From the NCBI GenBank assembly GCA_964034945.1, contig OZ035961.1:17437243-17501242 (forward strand): a stretch of 64,000 bases of DNA. The letters run 5' to 3'. The stretch comes from Chrysopilus asiliformis. Taxonomy: Eukaryota > Arthropoda > Insecta > Diptera > Rhagionidae. The position numbers and the translations under genes were made by a program. The notes under the pieces are model-generated. The model did not search any database. It saw nothing but the letters and a program-made list of their open reading frames with translations, and had not been told where the DNA came from. This document shows, one piece after another, positions 10,931 through 22,740 of this stretch; position 1 is the stretch's first letter, and the number at the start of each line of letters is the position of its first letter.

Positions 10931-13799
10931 TTCAGCACCACCTGATTATGCCCCTGATGACATATTTCCGATTCTTAGCTTACTCCACCACTATTTTGGT
11001 AACTTTTGTTAATGTGTCCACACCCGAAAATACGACGATTTTTGCTAATCACAAAAAAATCTCTTTAAAATTTTTATTTCTTCCAAATTAAATAATATGA
11101 AATTCTTCAAATACTTTCCTAAATAAAGTGAAATTCTGACAATAATTCAATGGAACCCTACAAAATTGTTCAAAGTGAGTATTTTTTTATTAAAAAAAAT
11201 GTCCTTTTATAGAAATTATATTCAGATTTTATTCCTTTCAAGCTCACAGCGACACCCTATTGAGAATTTCATTTTGGATTAATATAATACGGAAATTCCA
11301 TGCCATTGTCAGATTTTAATGCGAAACGTCGAATAAATTTCATAATTAGGTGCTGTGAAGCGTTCAAGATAGCGTAAAGTACGCATTAAAGTGGCATAGC
11401 ATATTCAACCCCCCACCACCGCCTGATTCAACTAAATTTCAAACCACTTGAGTGAAATTTGTATGTTTCCAAGATTCACTTGTATTCACCTGCCCGGCAG
11501 GCAATCGTCTGTATTTGTCGCGTTGAATTTTCCATTTCCACCTAAGCGAGTTTCTTCGAATTTCTGCAAAATTTACCACCGTCAACACCCACTTGAATGC
11601 TTTCCTTACCCATTCCAGTAATTAGAAAGAAAGCTTCGTATTTCTTAATAAAATTTTCCACTTGGAAAGGTAATATCGAATAAAAAAATACTTGTTCGTA
11701 GAATGGGAGTAAAACAGAAAATCCTCAGAACAACAAGAACAGTTTCGGCTTCTTATCGTTGAGTAAATCTTCTTACAGCCAAGGGTAGATCTGGATAGCA
11801 TTGGAATGGGGTGGGATTATGAAACGTTAGAAGAAGACTACCAGAACTACAATCATATACTGAAAATCACAAAAAAAAATCAAGCTAAGCGGGGATTTGT
11901 ACGATTTAGAAGAGACGCGTCCTTTTGTTATTGACATCGGTGGGACAACTGAGTCCCTTTCTAATCTAGGAAATTGGTAAAAATGAGCTGCCACATTGTT
12001 GACAAGTACTTTTCCTGTGGGAGATTATCGTTTTGTGGAAACCAGCAGCAAGTAGACGTATTGAGGATGAGGTAACTAGTATTAAATGAATTAGTTATGA
12101 GGTTTGTTGTTTTAGAAATTATGATTTTAGGCGGGAATTTCGAAACAAACAAATTTCTTGCTAAACTTTCAACTCGATGATTGCTAACAACAAATTTTAT
12201 TATCCACCACTATCCCACACTGGTTGTTAATCTTAAATTTATTTTAGCGGAAAAGCTTCTTTTCGTATTGCGAATTCCAACCAAAAATCCCCCTTTCAAT
12301 CGAACAAGCATTTAACGCCACGCCAACCAAAATTCAAACTATATTTATGTTTATGTTTAGATATGGATACCATTGTTTCAGTATACTTTCTATTTACAGA
12401 GAATGATTCTTCTACAGCATGGGTCCAGCATTGTTCTTTGACTTCCTCTACGGATGCTTACATAATTTTATCTCATACTGTGCATACACACTCCCTGGCA
12501 ACCGCATCAGAATCATTCGCCTGGATATTTCTCATTTATTTGCTATCCTTTGCAAAAACGCTCCTTCCATCAACATTCAACACACCGACCGACGTCATCG
12601 AAGCGCTTCATCCTTAGCTGCTAGCTGAATCGGCCTAAACCCCTGCGTTTCTAATTCACTATACTTTTGTCCTTTGGCGACAGCATTCCTTTAGAGTATG
12701 AGATTATGTCTATACACAACCAAGGGATGAAAAACGAACAAGTTAGACTTGTGTTCCTTGATATTTACTAACACGTAGGACTGGGTCATGAATCAAAGTC
12801 CTCGATGTCGAAAAATTACAAGGATTTCTGATTCGATTCTATACGTAGTAAAACTGGATAAGAAATAATTTCGTGAAACAGGAATTTACAATAAACTTGC
12901 AACACAAAAGGGATTTATCTGTTGAGGAGCTGAAATGATAAAAAGATCTAGATGGACTATGAAAAGGGGGTTAAGCACAAGCACAAGTATCTATTCGAGA
13001 CAAAAGCGAATAAATTTCAATATTTGCATAATCCTTGAAGGAATTCTATTCTCATTGAGAAATATGCATATGCAGTAGTAGTGAGTTAAGTTTAACTTTA
13101 TTAAACAACATTTTATTTCGAAGGTAGAATTATATTGAAGGAGAAATCTTTCACTTTGAAGAGTTTTCCTTTTTTGGTGGATAAGAACTAATAAACGAAA
13201 TTAGACAATATTTTAACAATCATTACTGTATTTGGGTATAGAGCGATAGTAAATTTTACTACCAAGTAGTTGAATTTCTGGGAATAATATCCGATTCTCT
13301 CCATTTTTTGTAATTGAAATAAACTATTTTAGTTATAGTCCCGATTCCCCATTACAAAATAGTTAAATTCACAATTTTCTCTCGATATGTAATTAAATTC
13401 CTCGTCCGGCAATTAGTTTTATTTATCAATAGTTCTTTGCGTATCTTAAACGTCGGTATCACAATACGAATAAATTGGAGCGAAAGTAAGGCGCGATTAC
13501 AACTTTACAACGTCTTGTGTAGCTGTGAGTTTTTGAAAGAATAAATAATTAATTTTTGTTTGACAAATAATTCGTAATTAACTCGTATAAAAGTTCGCAA
13601 ACTTCTCGGTCAGGTTAGCTATAGATACCTAAGATATCACTCTGATGAGACCCACCTTAGATTCTCTGGATAGAAACTTGAGTTTTTGTTTCAATTAAAA
13701 ATTCATTGTATTCAATTATTCACTGTGAGCAATCCGACACTTGAATTGAAATGGTTTCGAAGAATCAAAACTATTCCAGATGACCATGACCAATAAGTA
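10931..13799. other. Intergenic stretch, no gene seen
   Basis: AT-rich non-coding DNA. Overlapping open frames at 12363-12628 and one at 11961-12152 lack recognisable features. No paired repeats noticed. Confidence 0.5.
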
Positions 13800-14300
13800 G
13801 AGTGGCCATAGGTCCGGAAATGCCCAGGAATGGTCGAGTCCCAGATTTAGCCATGTTGTCTCGGTGGCGGCCTTCTGTCCCGGAGTTATGCAATTAAGGC
13901 CCCTTTGCGCGTACAATGTTTAAAAAATTAAGTGGTGTTCAGACTACTTAAACCGTGGAAATTCTGGCATTTAAAAAATTTTAGTTTCCTAGGGTTGTAA
14001 CTTCGGCTCCTAGTGTTGTAACTTCTTAACTTCTTAATGACTAAAAAAATCCACACCGAAACCCAAAACTTTTCGTCTGCGGTGCATTTTCCTCCGAAAT
14101 TTTTGCCTTTAGCGCACTTTTCTTAAAAGAAATTCGCCAGCGGTGCATTTTATTCAATAATTTTCATTAACGGGATGTTTGTTTTTAAAAGTTCTGCGCG
14201 TGGCGCAATTTTTATTGTATTTTGAAACTAACAAACCTTCTTTCCTCTGGTCGGGTTTCGAAAATTTTCACGATTCATTTCGAAAAAAAAAATTAATATG
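13800..14300 (+). repeat. Degraded hAT-like GACCAT/GTCCCGG repeat
   Basis: Carries an eroded form of the block GTGACCATA..GTCCCGGATTTAGGCATG, then several short GC spots of the type CTGCGGTGCATTTT. The same order is seen at 19555, 22393, 46673 and 61901. The best copy (61901-62233) has inverted GGGTGACCAT/ATGGTCACCC ends. Confidence 0.5.
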
Positions 14301-14458
14301 GGTACCCTACCTATAGGCCTTAAACTTTCATAATGGCGATTCTATTTCAAAATTATTTTGTAATTTTGAATTAAAAAGTTTTGCTTCGGAAAATTGGATT
14401 TTAAAAAAATTTTTAAGCAAAAAAAGTCGTACATCAGCGATTCTCAACCTGTGGGGCA

Positions 14459-14530
14459 CGCCCCCCTAGGGGGCGCGAGTACATTTAAGGGGGGGCGCGA
14501 GTACATTTAAGGGGGGGCGCGAGCATATCC
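14459..14530 (+). repeat. Short tandem duplication in hAT left end
   Basis: About 2.5 units of a ~27 bp phrase built from GGGGGGCGCGAGTACATTTA, lying just inside the hAT terminus. Confidence 0.7.
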
Positions 14531-14855
14531 AAGAAAAAATATTTGAAAAAGTCTATTAATTGACTGAAAGGAAAGTACATACCCACATACAAAAAAAAAA
14601 ACATTTCGACATAATATTTAATAATTAACTTACGCTTGGAGCACAATGAACACGAAACCAGCGCGAAATCAACGCAACTACAACGCGCTGAACTGTCACG
14701 CAGTGCAAAATTCTAGCAGCAGAGCACAATGCCAGCTCGTGAAGTAGTACAAGTGACATAATATAAACTGGTATAAACTTGGAAAAATTACAAAAATGGA
14801 TAATTTTGAAGCGATAATTTGCTTTGTTGGTCTTTATCTTTGTTATTTGCACTAA

Positions 14856-16049
14856 TGCCCGAGGTCTTCATATTTAGTTTTTCTGTCAGATAGCTATACC
14901 GCAGATAATGATATATCGAAGATATCTTTAACTTGGGCATCTTCATGAAAATTTCAACTCGGTATAGCAACTCTCGAAATAAGGTTCCACAACTCCTGCA
15001 CACTGGATACAATAAAACACCACCTTGATACAAACTATCGTGACGTCACATAAAGAGGTATTTTCTATAATTGTGTGTTCTTATTAAAGGATTTTCGAAG
15101 TGAAAGGTACGATGCAAATTATCCGTTATAGCTTTCGAGTAATTCACCACCTTTATATCTTGTTTCGCGAAGCAAAGAACCGAAGAAATCAATGAAATCG
15201 TGGTCGAAATAGTGACCTTAAATTTGTAATCAAAAGCAGCATCACGGCTTGTTTCTAATCACGAAGGCTATTATTTTGAATGTTTTATTGTCCGATCGTG
15301 GCGCTGATAGCACTTCTGTCAAATGGAAACGATTTTCGGATTTCTTGTATGGTGTTTGGGATTTTTATCATATCATGATCCAGCGCCGCAATAACTTTTG
15401 AAACCTTAGCTACCACACGACCAGTGAGGCTATCCGAAACTTTTGAGAAATCAGCACACGCCCTTAAAAAACAACCTGTCGCATAAAACCGTAAAGCCAA
15501 CAATGGTTGATCTCTGGGTGGCATTGCTCTGCTTCTGAAAATATTTAATAACAATAAATAACAAATTTCGTTTTTACCTATTATGATTAATACAGATTTC
15601 AGCTTCAATTCTAGGCAAAAGTGCTTGAAATGTTGCTTTTGTTAAGCGAAATCTCATGACAAATTCACTTTCACTCCAAGTATCAAAATGATTCACCCTT
15701 ATTTGCAGTACGTAGGGTCTTGAAATGATTGCTGGTTCATCACTGTCAGAGTCAGAAAAAATATTCACTTCCATTAACGAATACATCGGTTTTTTTATAC
15801 GTTTTAACTTTCCGATTTCAATATTTTAATTTTATTCTGCAACTGTCCACAACTGCTTTAAAAAGTGAGTGGTGGCGCTGGGGTAAAAATATACAGATAT
15901 CTCGACCTCAGACAAAGAGATAACTTTACCCGAGAGATATCTTTATCTCGATGTTTTTTGCTACGAAGACTTCCATTTTTTTAGATATACTTAGTATATC
16001 TCCCAATTGGTGTTATCCGCAGTATATCTGGGACTGAAGACTTCGGGCA
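14856..16049. mobile_element. PIF/Harbinger element, TGCCCGA(G/A)GTCTTCA ends, TAA duplication
   Basis: TGCCCGAGGTCTTCA at the left is mirrored (one mismatch) by TGAAGACTTCGGGCA at the right. TAA flanks both sides (14853-14855 and 16050-16052). It contains a minus-strand remnant of a HARBI1-like nuclease (15285-15786), which fixes the superfamily. At 1.2 kb it is shorter than an autonomous element and lacks most of the catalytic domain. Confidence 0.88.
15285..15786 (-). pseudogene. HARBI1-like PIF/Harbinger transposase, truncated
   Basis: Exon 15578-15786, a 43 bp intron (15535-15577, GTAAAA...TTTCAG, phase 2) and exon 15285-15534 join into 152 residues. Seen: an acidic SDSDSDEP start, then RFRLTKATFQALL, then PRDQPLLALRFYATGCF. 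This order is the characteristic N-terminal part of harbinger nucleases (known family pattern). The frame ends after FPFDRSAISATIGQ, before the DDE region (usually entered by a GxIDGTH segment), so it cannot be an active transposase. Full family members are about 340-400 residues. The protein lies wholly inside the TAA-flanked element at 14856-16049 and shares its fate. Confidence 0.85.
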
Positions 16050-16557
16050 TAAGGCTATCAATTTTTCCTCGAACGACATTTTTCCAACCTCACTTTACGA
16101 ACCGAATTCTGCGGCAAAGTTAGAAGTTTGCAAACTCTTGCGTTGCGGTTACGTTGTAGCTGCGTTCTCTACGTTCACTGTGCTCACGTCAAACAATTTG
16201 TGGGAACCAAACTTTTAAGGGACAGTTTCTGCGCCAGTTTCGCGTCGGTTTCGCGTTCATTGTGATTTGAGGGTTAAAACAACTTCTCGCGAAACCGCAA
16301 AAATAACGCAAGAGCAATAAAAAGGCACCGGATTCTTGTTTTGTCAACGCTGAGGATCGGTGTTGCCAAATGTCAATAAATTACTGTTTTCTTGGTAATT
16401 TGTGTTTAAAATTAGGGTAGTAGTGTAGGTTTCGCGCCAAAATACTCAAATAACGTTATTATTGTATACATTTTATTGTATGCAGGGGGGCGCGATGACA
16501 ATTTTGATTGAAAATTGGGCCGCGAATACTGAAAGGTTGAGAAACGCTGTCGTACAT

Positions 16558-19055
16558 AATTTGAAATTTTTTAAAAATTGTAAAATAAAGTAAAATAGAA
16601 GAATCTGCATGAAAATTCAGGAAATACGGTTTCAACAATCATATAAAAAGAAACATCGTATAGGCTGACGTCGACGACTCGTGTCCTTGTTCACCAGACT
16701 AGATAATTAAATGGAAAAAATCGGTTTTTCTCCCCTTCACACAAAAACAAATTTAGACAAATGAACGACGTGCCGAAGTCATTATTTGAAGTATTTTTGG
16801 AATTGTTCATCTTAATCAACGCAATGGCCAGCAAGTAAAAAAAAAGAATCTAATTTCACATCCCTCTACCACCTTGCAAAGCATAAGTTTTAGGCAAGAT
16901 AAGGAAAGGACATTTAGGTGCACGCATTTCTCACCCCATTTGAAGTGGCAAGCAACAGCATTCCTGCTCTAATTACGAAGGTTGGTAGTCGAATGCAGAT
17001 AACACGACTCATCAGTCTTTGAGAGGATAAAATAGAAAAAAAATCCAACGGGAAAGTTTTTAGATAAACGACATTTTCAGGGGTGTTGGAATATTTTTCC
17101 AGCTTTTTTCATGCTTGCTGGTAGTAATTTTTCTCTGATTGTCTCCAATTTGTCCGGACGTTTCTGTGGCCTTATCGTGTGAATGACACTTTTTTATTCT
17201 CAAATCTCGATGGTTGTAAGAAACAGATTTAGAGGCAATTATTCGAATAATAGAAATGGAATTAAGGATTCTTAAGAAAATGTCCACTTATGTGTAGAGT
17301 TTTAGGATTATAATAAAATTTTAATCAAACGAATGTTCATAATTCACTCTGCAACGAAAAATAATCCTCAGCGCTTATAAGTTACGTTAAACTACACAAT
17401 TTTGGTTACATAAACGACGTGCGTAATGCATCAGTCCCAGGAGATTACGTAATTAGAATGAATTATGTGCTAGTAGTGAACTTAATAAGTTGATTTCTTA
17501 CTGACCCTTCTCCATGGCCGACGTAATCCTACTAATATCCTTCATAACTAAATTAAAAGGAAAGCTACAGGAAATTTTTTCTTATGCTCTGGTTGCCATT
17601 CGTCCATCAGGAAGTAAACATGTACTCAATTTTATGCGTCCATCACCCCCCGCCCCCCTGGTGAAACAAATCCTGCACAACGTCAATCGATCAATGTGTG
17701 TGTGTTTGTGTGTGGAAAATGGTCAAATTTTCGGCACATCCTTACATACTTGTTCGTTGTTACAAAACGTTGCTGGTTCTCTGGATGTCCTGCAAATAGT
17801 GAAAATGCTAGACAGAGGAAGCACTTGAGCATTAACCAATCATTCGAAACGTTCAAGGATAATAATGAAACAAGAAAATAAATCTGCTGGATCGTCCCTT
17901 TTGATTGTGACTTGTCCATCGATTTATTTGGGATATGTTTTTTCGGTATGTAGAAATGTATATCTGTGGACATTTAAGCCGTAGACAACCGAAGAAAATG
18001 TTCACATTAAAAGAAATTCTTTAGCTGATTAAGCATCCAATCGGGAGTTGATTACATTAATCAATTGTGATCATTCGATTTAAGTCGTTGGAACTTAATG
18101 GACGAGAAAAAGTTAGAAAAAATAATTATCGGATTGATAGTTACCTACCGGAGATGCTGGACATTTTTCAAGTATTGATGAAAATTTAATGGAAAAACTA
18201 TATTTCAAGTGACAAAATAATGGAGCACATAAGTCTTGTATGTTAAAATTGAATTAGGATTATGCAGGACTATTTCGGATGAAATGTAGAACGTAATCTA
18301 AAAAAGGACCCTCTTTACATGTCAATTTATTAAAGGAAAATATGTGATGCCTTTTATTATTCTTGGCGACATTAGGCCTGCTTAGTTGAGGCGCGCACTG
18401 CGAAGCATTTCTATCCTTGGAATCAATCTTGCTCTGCTAAATTGGCAAGTAGTGTATTTGAATCTCCTAAAATTGAATTTTTGTCCTGGATTACTCTATT
18501 TAGGGTTATGATTTATTAGGCACTGAAAAAACGATAACTAAATACCTATCCAAACAATAAGTTATTTCGGTTGGGGGATGCTAAATTCATTCTTGCTTCG
18601 CCAGCGAGGCATTTTATCAACAAATTTTCACTTTTAAAACAGACATGTCAAATATTTTTGCTTGCTTCCTGCATATTTTTGCCTGCAAAATAAATATCTT
18701 CTTATTTGTTCTTATTTGATATTTATTTATTTTTTTATGGATAGTTAGCAATAATAGAGCTACACTTTGCTCGTCAGTGTGTAGTTCTTGATTTCGGTTT
18801 TTAAAAACCCTCTTTCAAAAATATCGACTGCGGCGCATTAATTGTTTTCGTCCGGATTTGATTTCAAATTCTCGTTAGAATAATGTTTTGTTTCCTAGAG
18901 AAATTAAAATTTCTTCAATATCTCTGAGATTTTTTTCGGACATGTTTTTTCTTTGCTGTTTGCAATTTTTTCCATTAACAAAATTAAAACTAAAAAATTT
19001 TCGATTTTTTGTAGACAAAATTTTTTGTTTCCCTACAGCCATTCTTGGCTACCTC
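16558..19055. other. Intergenic stretch, no gene seen
   Basis: No domain-bearing frame. Frames at 17060-17287 and 17514-17973 overlap on both strands and look random. Around 18780-18870 a short GACTGCGGCGCATT-like spot suggests an old piece of the GACCAT hAT family. Confidence 0.5.
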
Positions 19056-19059
19056 CATT

Positions 19060-19075
19060 CCCCCCCCCCCCCCCC
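19060..19075 (+). repeat. C16 homopolymer
   Basis: Sixteen consecutive C within a C-rich block, conspicuous in AT-rich DNA. Its length may be unreliable in the assembly. Confidence 0.85.
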
Positions 19076-19129
19076 TCCCTCGATCACCACTCCACCTATC
19101 TTGCCCCGGATCAACACAAAGTAAATATG

Positions 19130-19361
19130 CCCAAGAAACAATTTGTAACCCTGGTAACAAAGAAACCTTCAATTTAGGTTACATTTTGGTTACATTTTAG
19201 ATGGTTTCCGAATAAACCCGCCAAAAACGGTTATTTTGAAACCAGCTTCCAAATAGGGTTTCTGAAAGGTTACAGAAACCAAATGTGAAACTTTTCAGTT
19301 TTGTTACCATGGTTTCAAATACGTTTCTCAACCGGAATGTAACCTCAAACTGTTACTTGGG
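19130..19361. repeat. TIR element of the CCCAAGTAACA family
   Basis: Left CCCAAGAAACA, right TGTTACTTGGG. The interior is built from GGTTAC/GTAACC and GGTTTC/GAAACC motifs in both orientations. Same family style as 4525-5331 and 40186-40499. Confidence 0.55.
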
Positions 19362-19554
19362 TGGTCTTTCATTGAAAGTATTTTCTATTTAAAAACCTTT
19401 TAGAAACACTGAAAAATTCCCGGAAAACATGACAAAATTTTTTTGTTTTGTGTAACGTCTCTAGCAAATCAAAAAATAGCTCAACAATTTTCAAAAAACA
19501 GAAAATAACTTGCGGTAAGACAAAACTTCGCTTGAATATTGTTTTGACACAGGG

Positions 19555-19760
19555 ACAGTCCCGGATTTAGGCATGTTGTCCCGGTGTCCCGAAATCTAAA
19601 TTTGTGTCCCGTCTCAAAATTTATGTGTTAAATTTATTAATAATTTATTTAGTTTTAAAACCAAAAATTTTCGCCTGTGGCGCAGTTTTTTTAATAAATT
19701 TCCCCCTCCATCGGGTTTTTATTTTTCTTTAAATCGCCTGCGTCGCAACTTGTGTTGTGT
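19555..19760 (+). repeat. Fragment of GACCAT/GTCCCGG hAT-like family
   Basis: Contains GTCCCGGATTTAGGCATGTT and the following GTGTCCCG block, then the CGCCTGTGGCGCAGTTTTTT spot. Ends missing. Confidence 0.6.
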
Positions 19761-19942
19761 TCTAAAGGAGAACAAAATACCGCATCAACACACAGAAGAA
19801 TTCATTAATTTTGGAAAGGAGTTGAGGCGCGCGTCGTTTTGATTTGTTTCGTTCTGTTCGACATTTTTCGAGGTATTAGAAATTTCTTTTTTCTAATATT
19901 ACAATACATTAAAAATCTTTTAGAAAATTTTTAGAAATCAAA

Positions 19943-20345
19943 TCATACTAATATATAAAAATGAGTTGGTGTCTGTCTGTCTGTCTGTTTCTCTTTCACG
20001 CAAAAACGGCTGAACCGATTAACTTGAAATTTGGCATGAGGGTCTGTGGTAGTTCTGGTTCCAACATAGGCATACGGAAAAGTAGCGCGATGGGTGGGGG
20101 GAGTAAGGGGAGGGGGTAAAGTGATTTCGAAACTTCGTTTTTGCGCTATGTTACTCTTTCGTGGGGAAACTACTGAACCGATTGGCCTGAAATTTGGCAT
20201 GGATGTTCGTCGGGGGTCCAGCCTCAATATAGCTCCATTAAAAAGTAGCCCGAGAGGTGGGGGGAGTAAGGGGAGGGGGTAAAGTAATCTCAAAACTTAG
20301 TTTTCCCTCTATGTTACCCTTTCGCTGGGAAACTACCGAGCCGAA
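19943..20345 (+). mobile_element. Non-autonomous Helitron, long form, 3'-truncated
   Basis: Starts after an A with TCATACTAATATATAAAAAT, then (GTCT)n. The body has two successive modules, each with an ACCGATTxxCxTGAAATTTGGCAT phrase and a GGGGGGAGTAAGGGGAGGGG block. It breaks off before the hairpin/CTAG end. Compare the complete long copy at 40892-41383. Confidence 0.8.
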
Positions 20346-22392
20346 AATCTTTTTCACAATTCGGGACAATAACTTTCTGTAAGACAAGCAGTTTTTACAT
20401 ATTCAAAAATATTTTTTATGTGAAAAAATCCAGAGAAAAAAAATTCAGTGTGAAAAACGTCTTTCAAGATTTTTTTTTTTCAAAAAGTGCCATAATTTAA
20501 TCAACTTTTTTCAGTGTTTTTTATCTATAATTTTAATCTCTATAATAATCTAATAACATAATTTATTTGTTCAATATTTCAACTCAATTTCTAATACTGT
20601 TTGTATTGAATTTCTCTAAATCCTAACAAATAATAAATGTTTCATATTATGTTCAAAGCACAACTGAATTATCATAATCCGAAACATATTTGATTCTAAT
20701 TCAAATTACGTTATGAATTTAAATGAATTGAATCATCATCGTGCAAACACCTGTACCACTGAGATATGGGATTCGCTTTATTACCTATCGTTGGAAATCC
20801 CTCTAGTCATTTGCTGTGCCATTTATTCCTCACAAATAAAAACTTCAATTCCGCCCCTAAAGAACTTCACGGATAAGAAGTCAATATTGTTTGGGCTGAG
20901 AGATATTTCTGATTAAATCCACCATCAAAGGCGAAATTACGTGCAATCTATATATTTTTTTATTATTAGAATTAAAATTGACAGCCTTTGTGTGGCTATG
21001 GATTGAGAAACATCCAACGGATAATAAGGACTACGGGTACAGATGGCAACAGAAAAAAGTTACTATGAAGAAACCATGAAGGGATGAAACTTGATGGCAT
21101 CGTGGCCCATAAATGGAATCGGAAATTTGCATAATAAAAAAGTTTTAAAGCATTGAGGTATATGTCTAAAGTTGAAATACGTTTTCATGCCAATGTGAAC
21201 GTGTAAAAGGCAAAGATTTCGCCAAGTAATCTGACAGATTTCCACGGCGGCGATACAAAGAAACATAGATCTAATTTTTAGTCAAATTTTTAATGGGGTA
21301 GTTATTGGGTAATGCCAACAGTACGTGTACACGCAATCAAAATTATTTAAGGAAAATGGGAGTTTTTAAGTCTTTTATGCTCGCTAAATCTGAGAAATTT
21401 TTATTACAAAGAATATTCAGTGAAACGACGTTATGACTCTGTACATATATATCTAGCGTACCACCAATTCCTTGCTATTTCATATAAAATATAAAAGCAA
21501 ATTATAGAAAATTACTTGCAAAAGATCTAACGATCATAAAAAACATATTGTACAGTATCTGTATCTAAAGATAACCGAAGACAGTTGAAAATCTTAGCAA
21601 ATCGATTGAGACAATTTTATTGGCCTAGCGCTCTCTTAACCGTCTGCCATAAATATGACGTTACAATCCATTAAACCTTTAAGCTGTCATTTATATGCAA
21701 ACCGAGACAACTGTCAGTACCTATAAATTTCCCCCGAAAAAAAGGATACACTAAGGATTATACTTTTACTAAGATTAAAATATACGTTGTGTGATTACTA
21801 TATAAAAATCTAAATATACTCTGGTATAAACATTGCTTATAACGACTACAGCATAATATTCGATCCTTTTCGAATTGCTTTCAAACTTGTCCTCGTTTTG
21901 ATAGACACCATTGCCATTAACAACTTGAGCTAACGGCCCAAATTTCCGGATCCTTTTTTTCCAGAGAATATTTTTTCTTTGCAATAGAGTGGGGGCTGCA
22001 GGACAACATTCGAATGGCATAGAAAAACATATGAAACCACTTTTACAGATTTATTTAACTTGTCATCAAAAGTAAGAAAAATGACAGGAAGTTGACGGTT
22101 ATAAAAGATATCGTCTGAAATTGTATTCACATTTTTACTTACAGCAGAATTTCTTCAACTTTAAAATCTTTTCGAAATACTTTTGCAGATTCTTTTCGTA
22201 GTGAATCATAAATAATAATCAAATTTTATGTCCCTTTTCTTGTCGATTTTGGTTAGATTAATTTCAACTTTAAATTCCAGTTTAAAATTTTCCCGAATTG
22301 GATTTTTATGTATGGAAAAGTTATGTAAAATCGCATGTTACACACCATTAGACGCAGTAAACAAATTTTTTCCGAACCGTTTTTGATATTCG
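20346..22392. other. Intergenic stretch, no gene seen
   Basis: AT-rich. Frames at 20713-20916, 21063-21266 and 21775-22130 were inspected without result. Confidence 0.5.
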
Positions 22393-22740
22393 GGGTGACC
22401 ATACCTAAAAGAATAGCCTGAAGAGTCCCGGATTTAGGCATGTTGCCCCTGCGTCCTGGAAACTAAACTTTTGTCCCATAATTCTGGTGTTGTAATTTTT
22501 TAATCACTAAAAAAACTGACTTCAAAACCAGAAATCTTGTGTTCTTTGAAAAACTGCTTCGAGCGCATTTTTCGCAAAAGATCGTCTGTTTGTATCTAAA
22601 AGTTTTGGTTGCGGTGAAAATCTTGTTGGTTTTTGAAAATATAAAACACCCACAACACTTTTTATATAACCACAAATAAAAATTGAAACTAATGCTCTAA
22701 TCGGGCTTTCAAAATCGTCACGATTGATTTCGAATCACTA
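22393..22740 (+). repeat. GACCAT/GTCCCGG hAT-like copy
   Basis: Begins GGTGACCATACC, followed by AGTCCCGGATTTAGGCATGT and CACTAAAAAAACTGACTTC. The right end with GGGCTTTCAAAATCGTCAC resembles the right part of 61901-62233. No transposase. Confidence 0.6.

Larger units (their letters stand above)
14633..16273. mobile_element. TTA-flanked CACAATGAAC element nested in hAT
   Basis: TTA lies directly outside both ends (14630-14632 and 16274-16276). Ends align over CACAATGAAC(A/G)CGAAACC. Its outer quarters match, in inverse orientation, the 399 bp MITE at 2464-2862; the middle 1194 bp (14856-16049) is a separate insertion. Without that insertion it would be about 445 bp, close to the other copy. 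The TTA duplication suggests a PIF/Harbinger-type MITE. Confidence 0.85.
14435..16549. mobile_element. hAT-like element, CAGCG(A/T)TTCTCAACCT ends, TCGTACAT duplication
   Basis: CAGCGATTCTCAACCT at the left is mirrored (one mismatch) by AGGTTGAGAAACGCTG at the right. The 8-bp duplication TCGTACAT is exact at 14427-14434 and 16550-16557. An 8-bp duplication and CAG-type ends are diagnostic of hAT. About 1.64 kb of the 2.1 kb is a later insertion (14633-16273), so the original was a short non-autonomous copy with GC-rich ends. Confidence 0.92.

Noticed and set aside
20094..20293. Frames of 62-116 codons across the G-rich Helitron blocks (also at 10184-10471, 35858-36133 and 40897-41378)
   Set aside because: They recur in every Helitron copy, in different states, and belong to non-coding element sequence.
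21775..22130. Overlapping minus-strand frames with a basic segment (WKKRIRKFGPLAQVV) resembling a peptide gene
   Set aside because: No signal peptide exon or coherent splice sites could be assembled.
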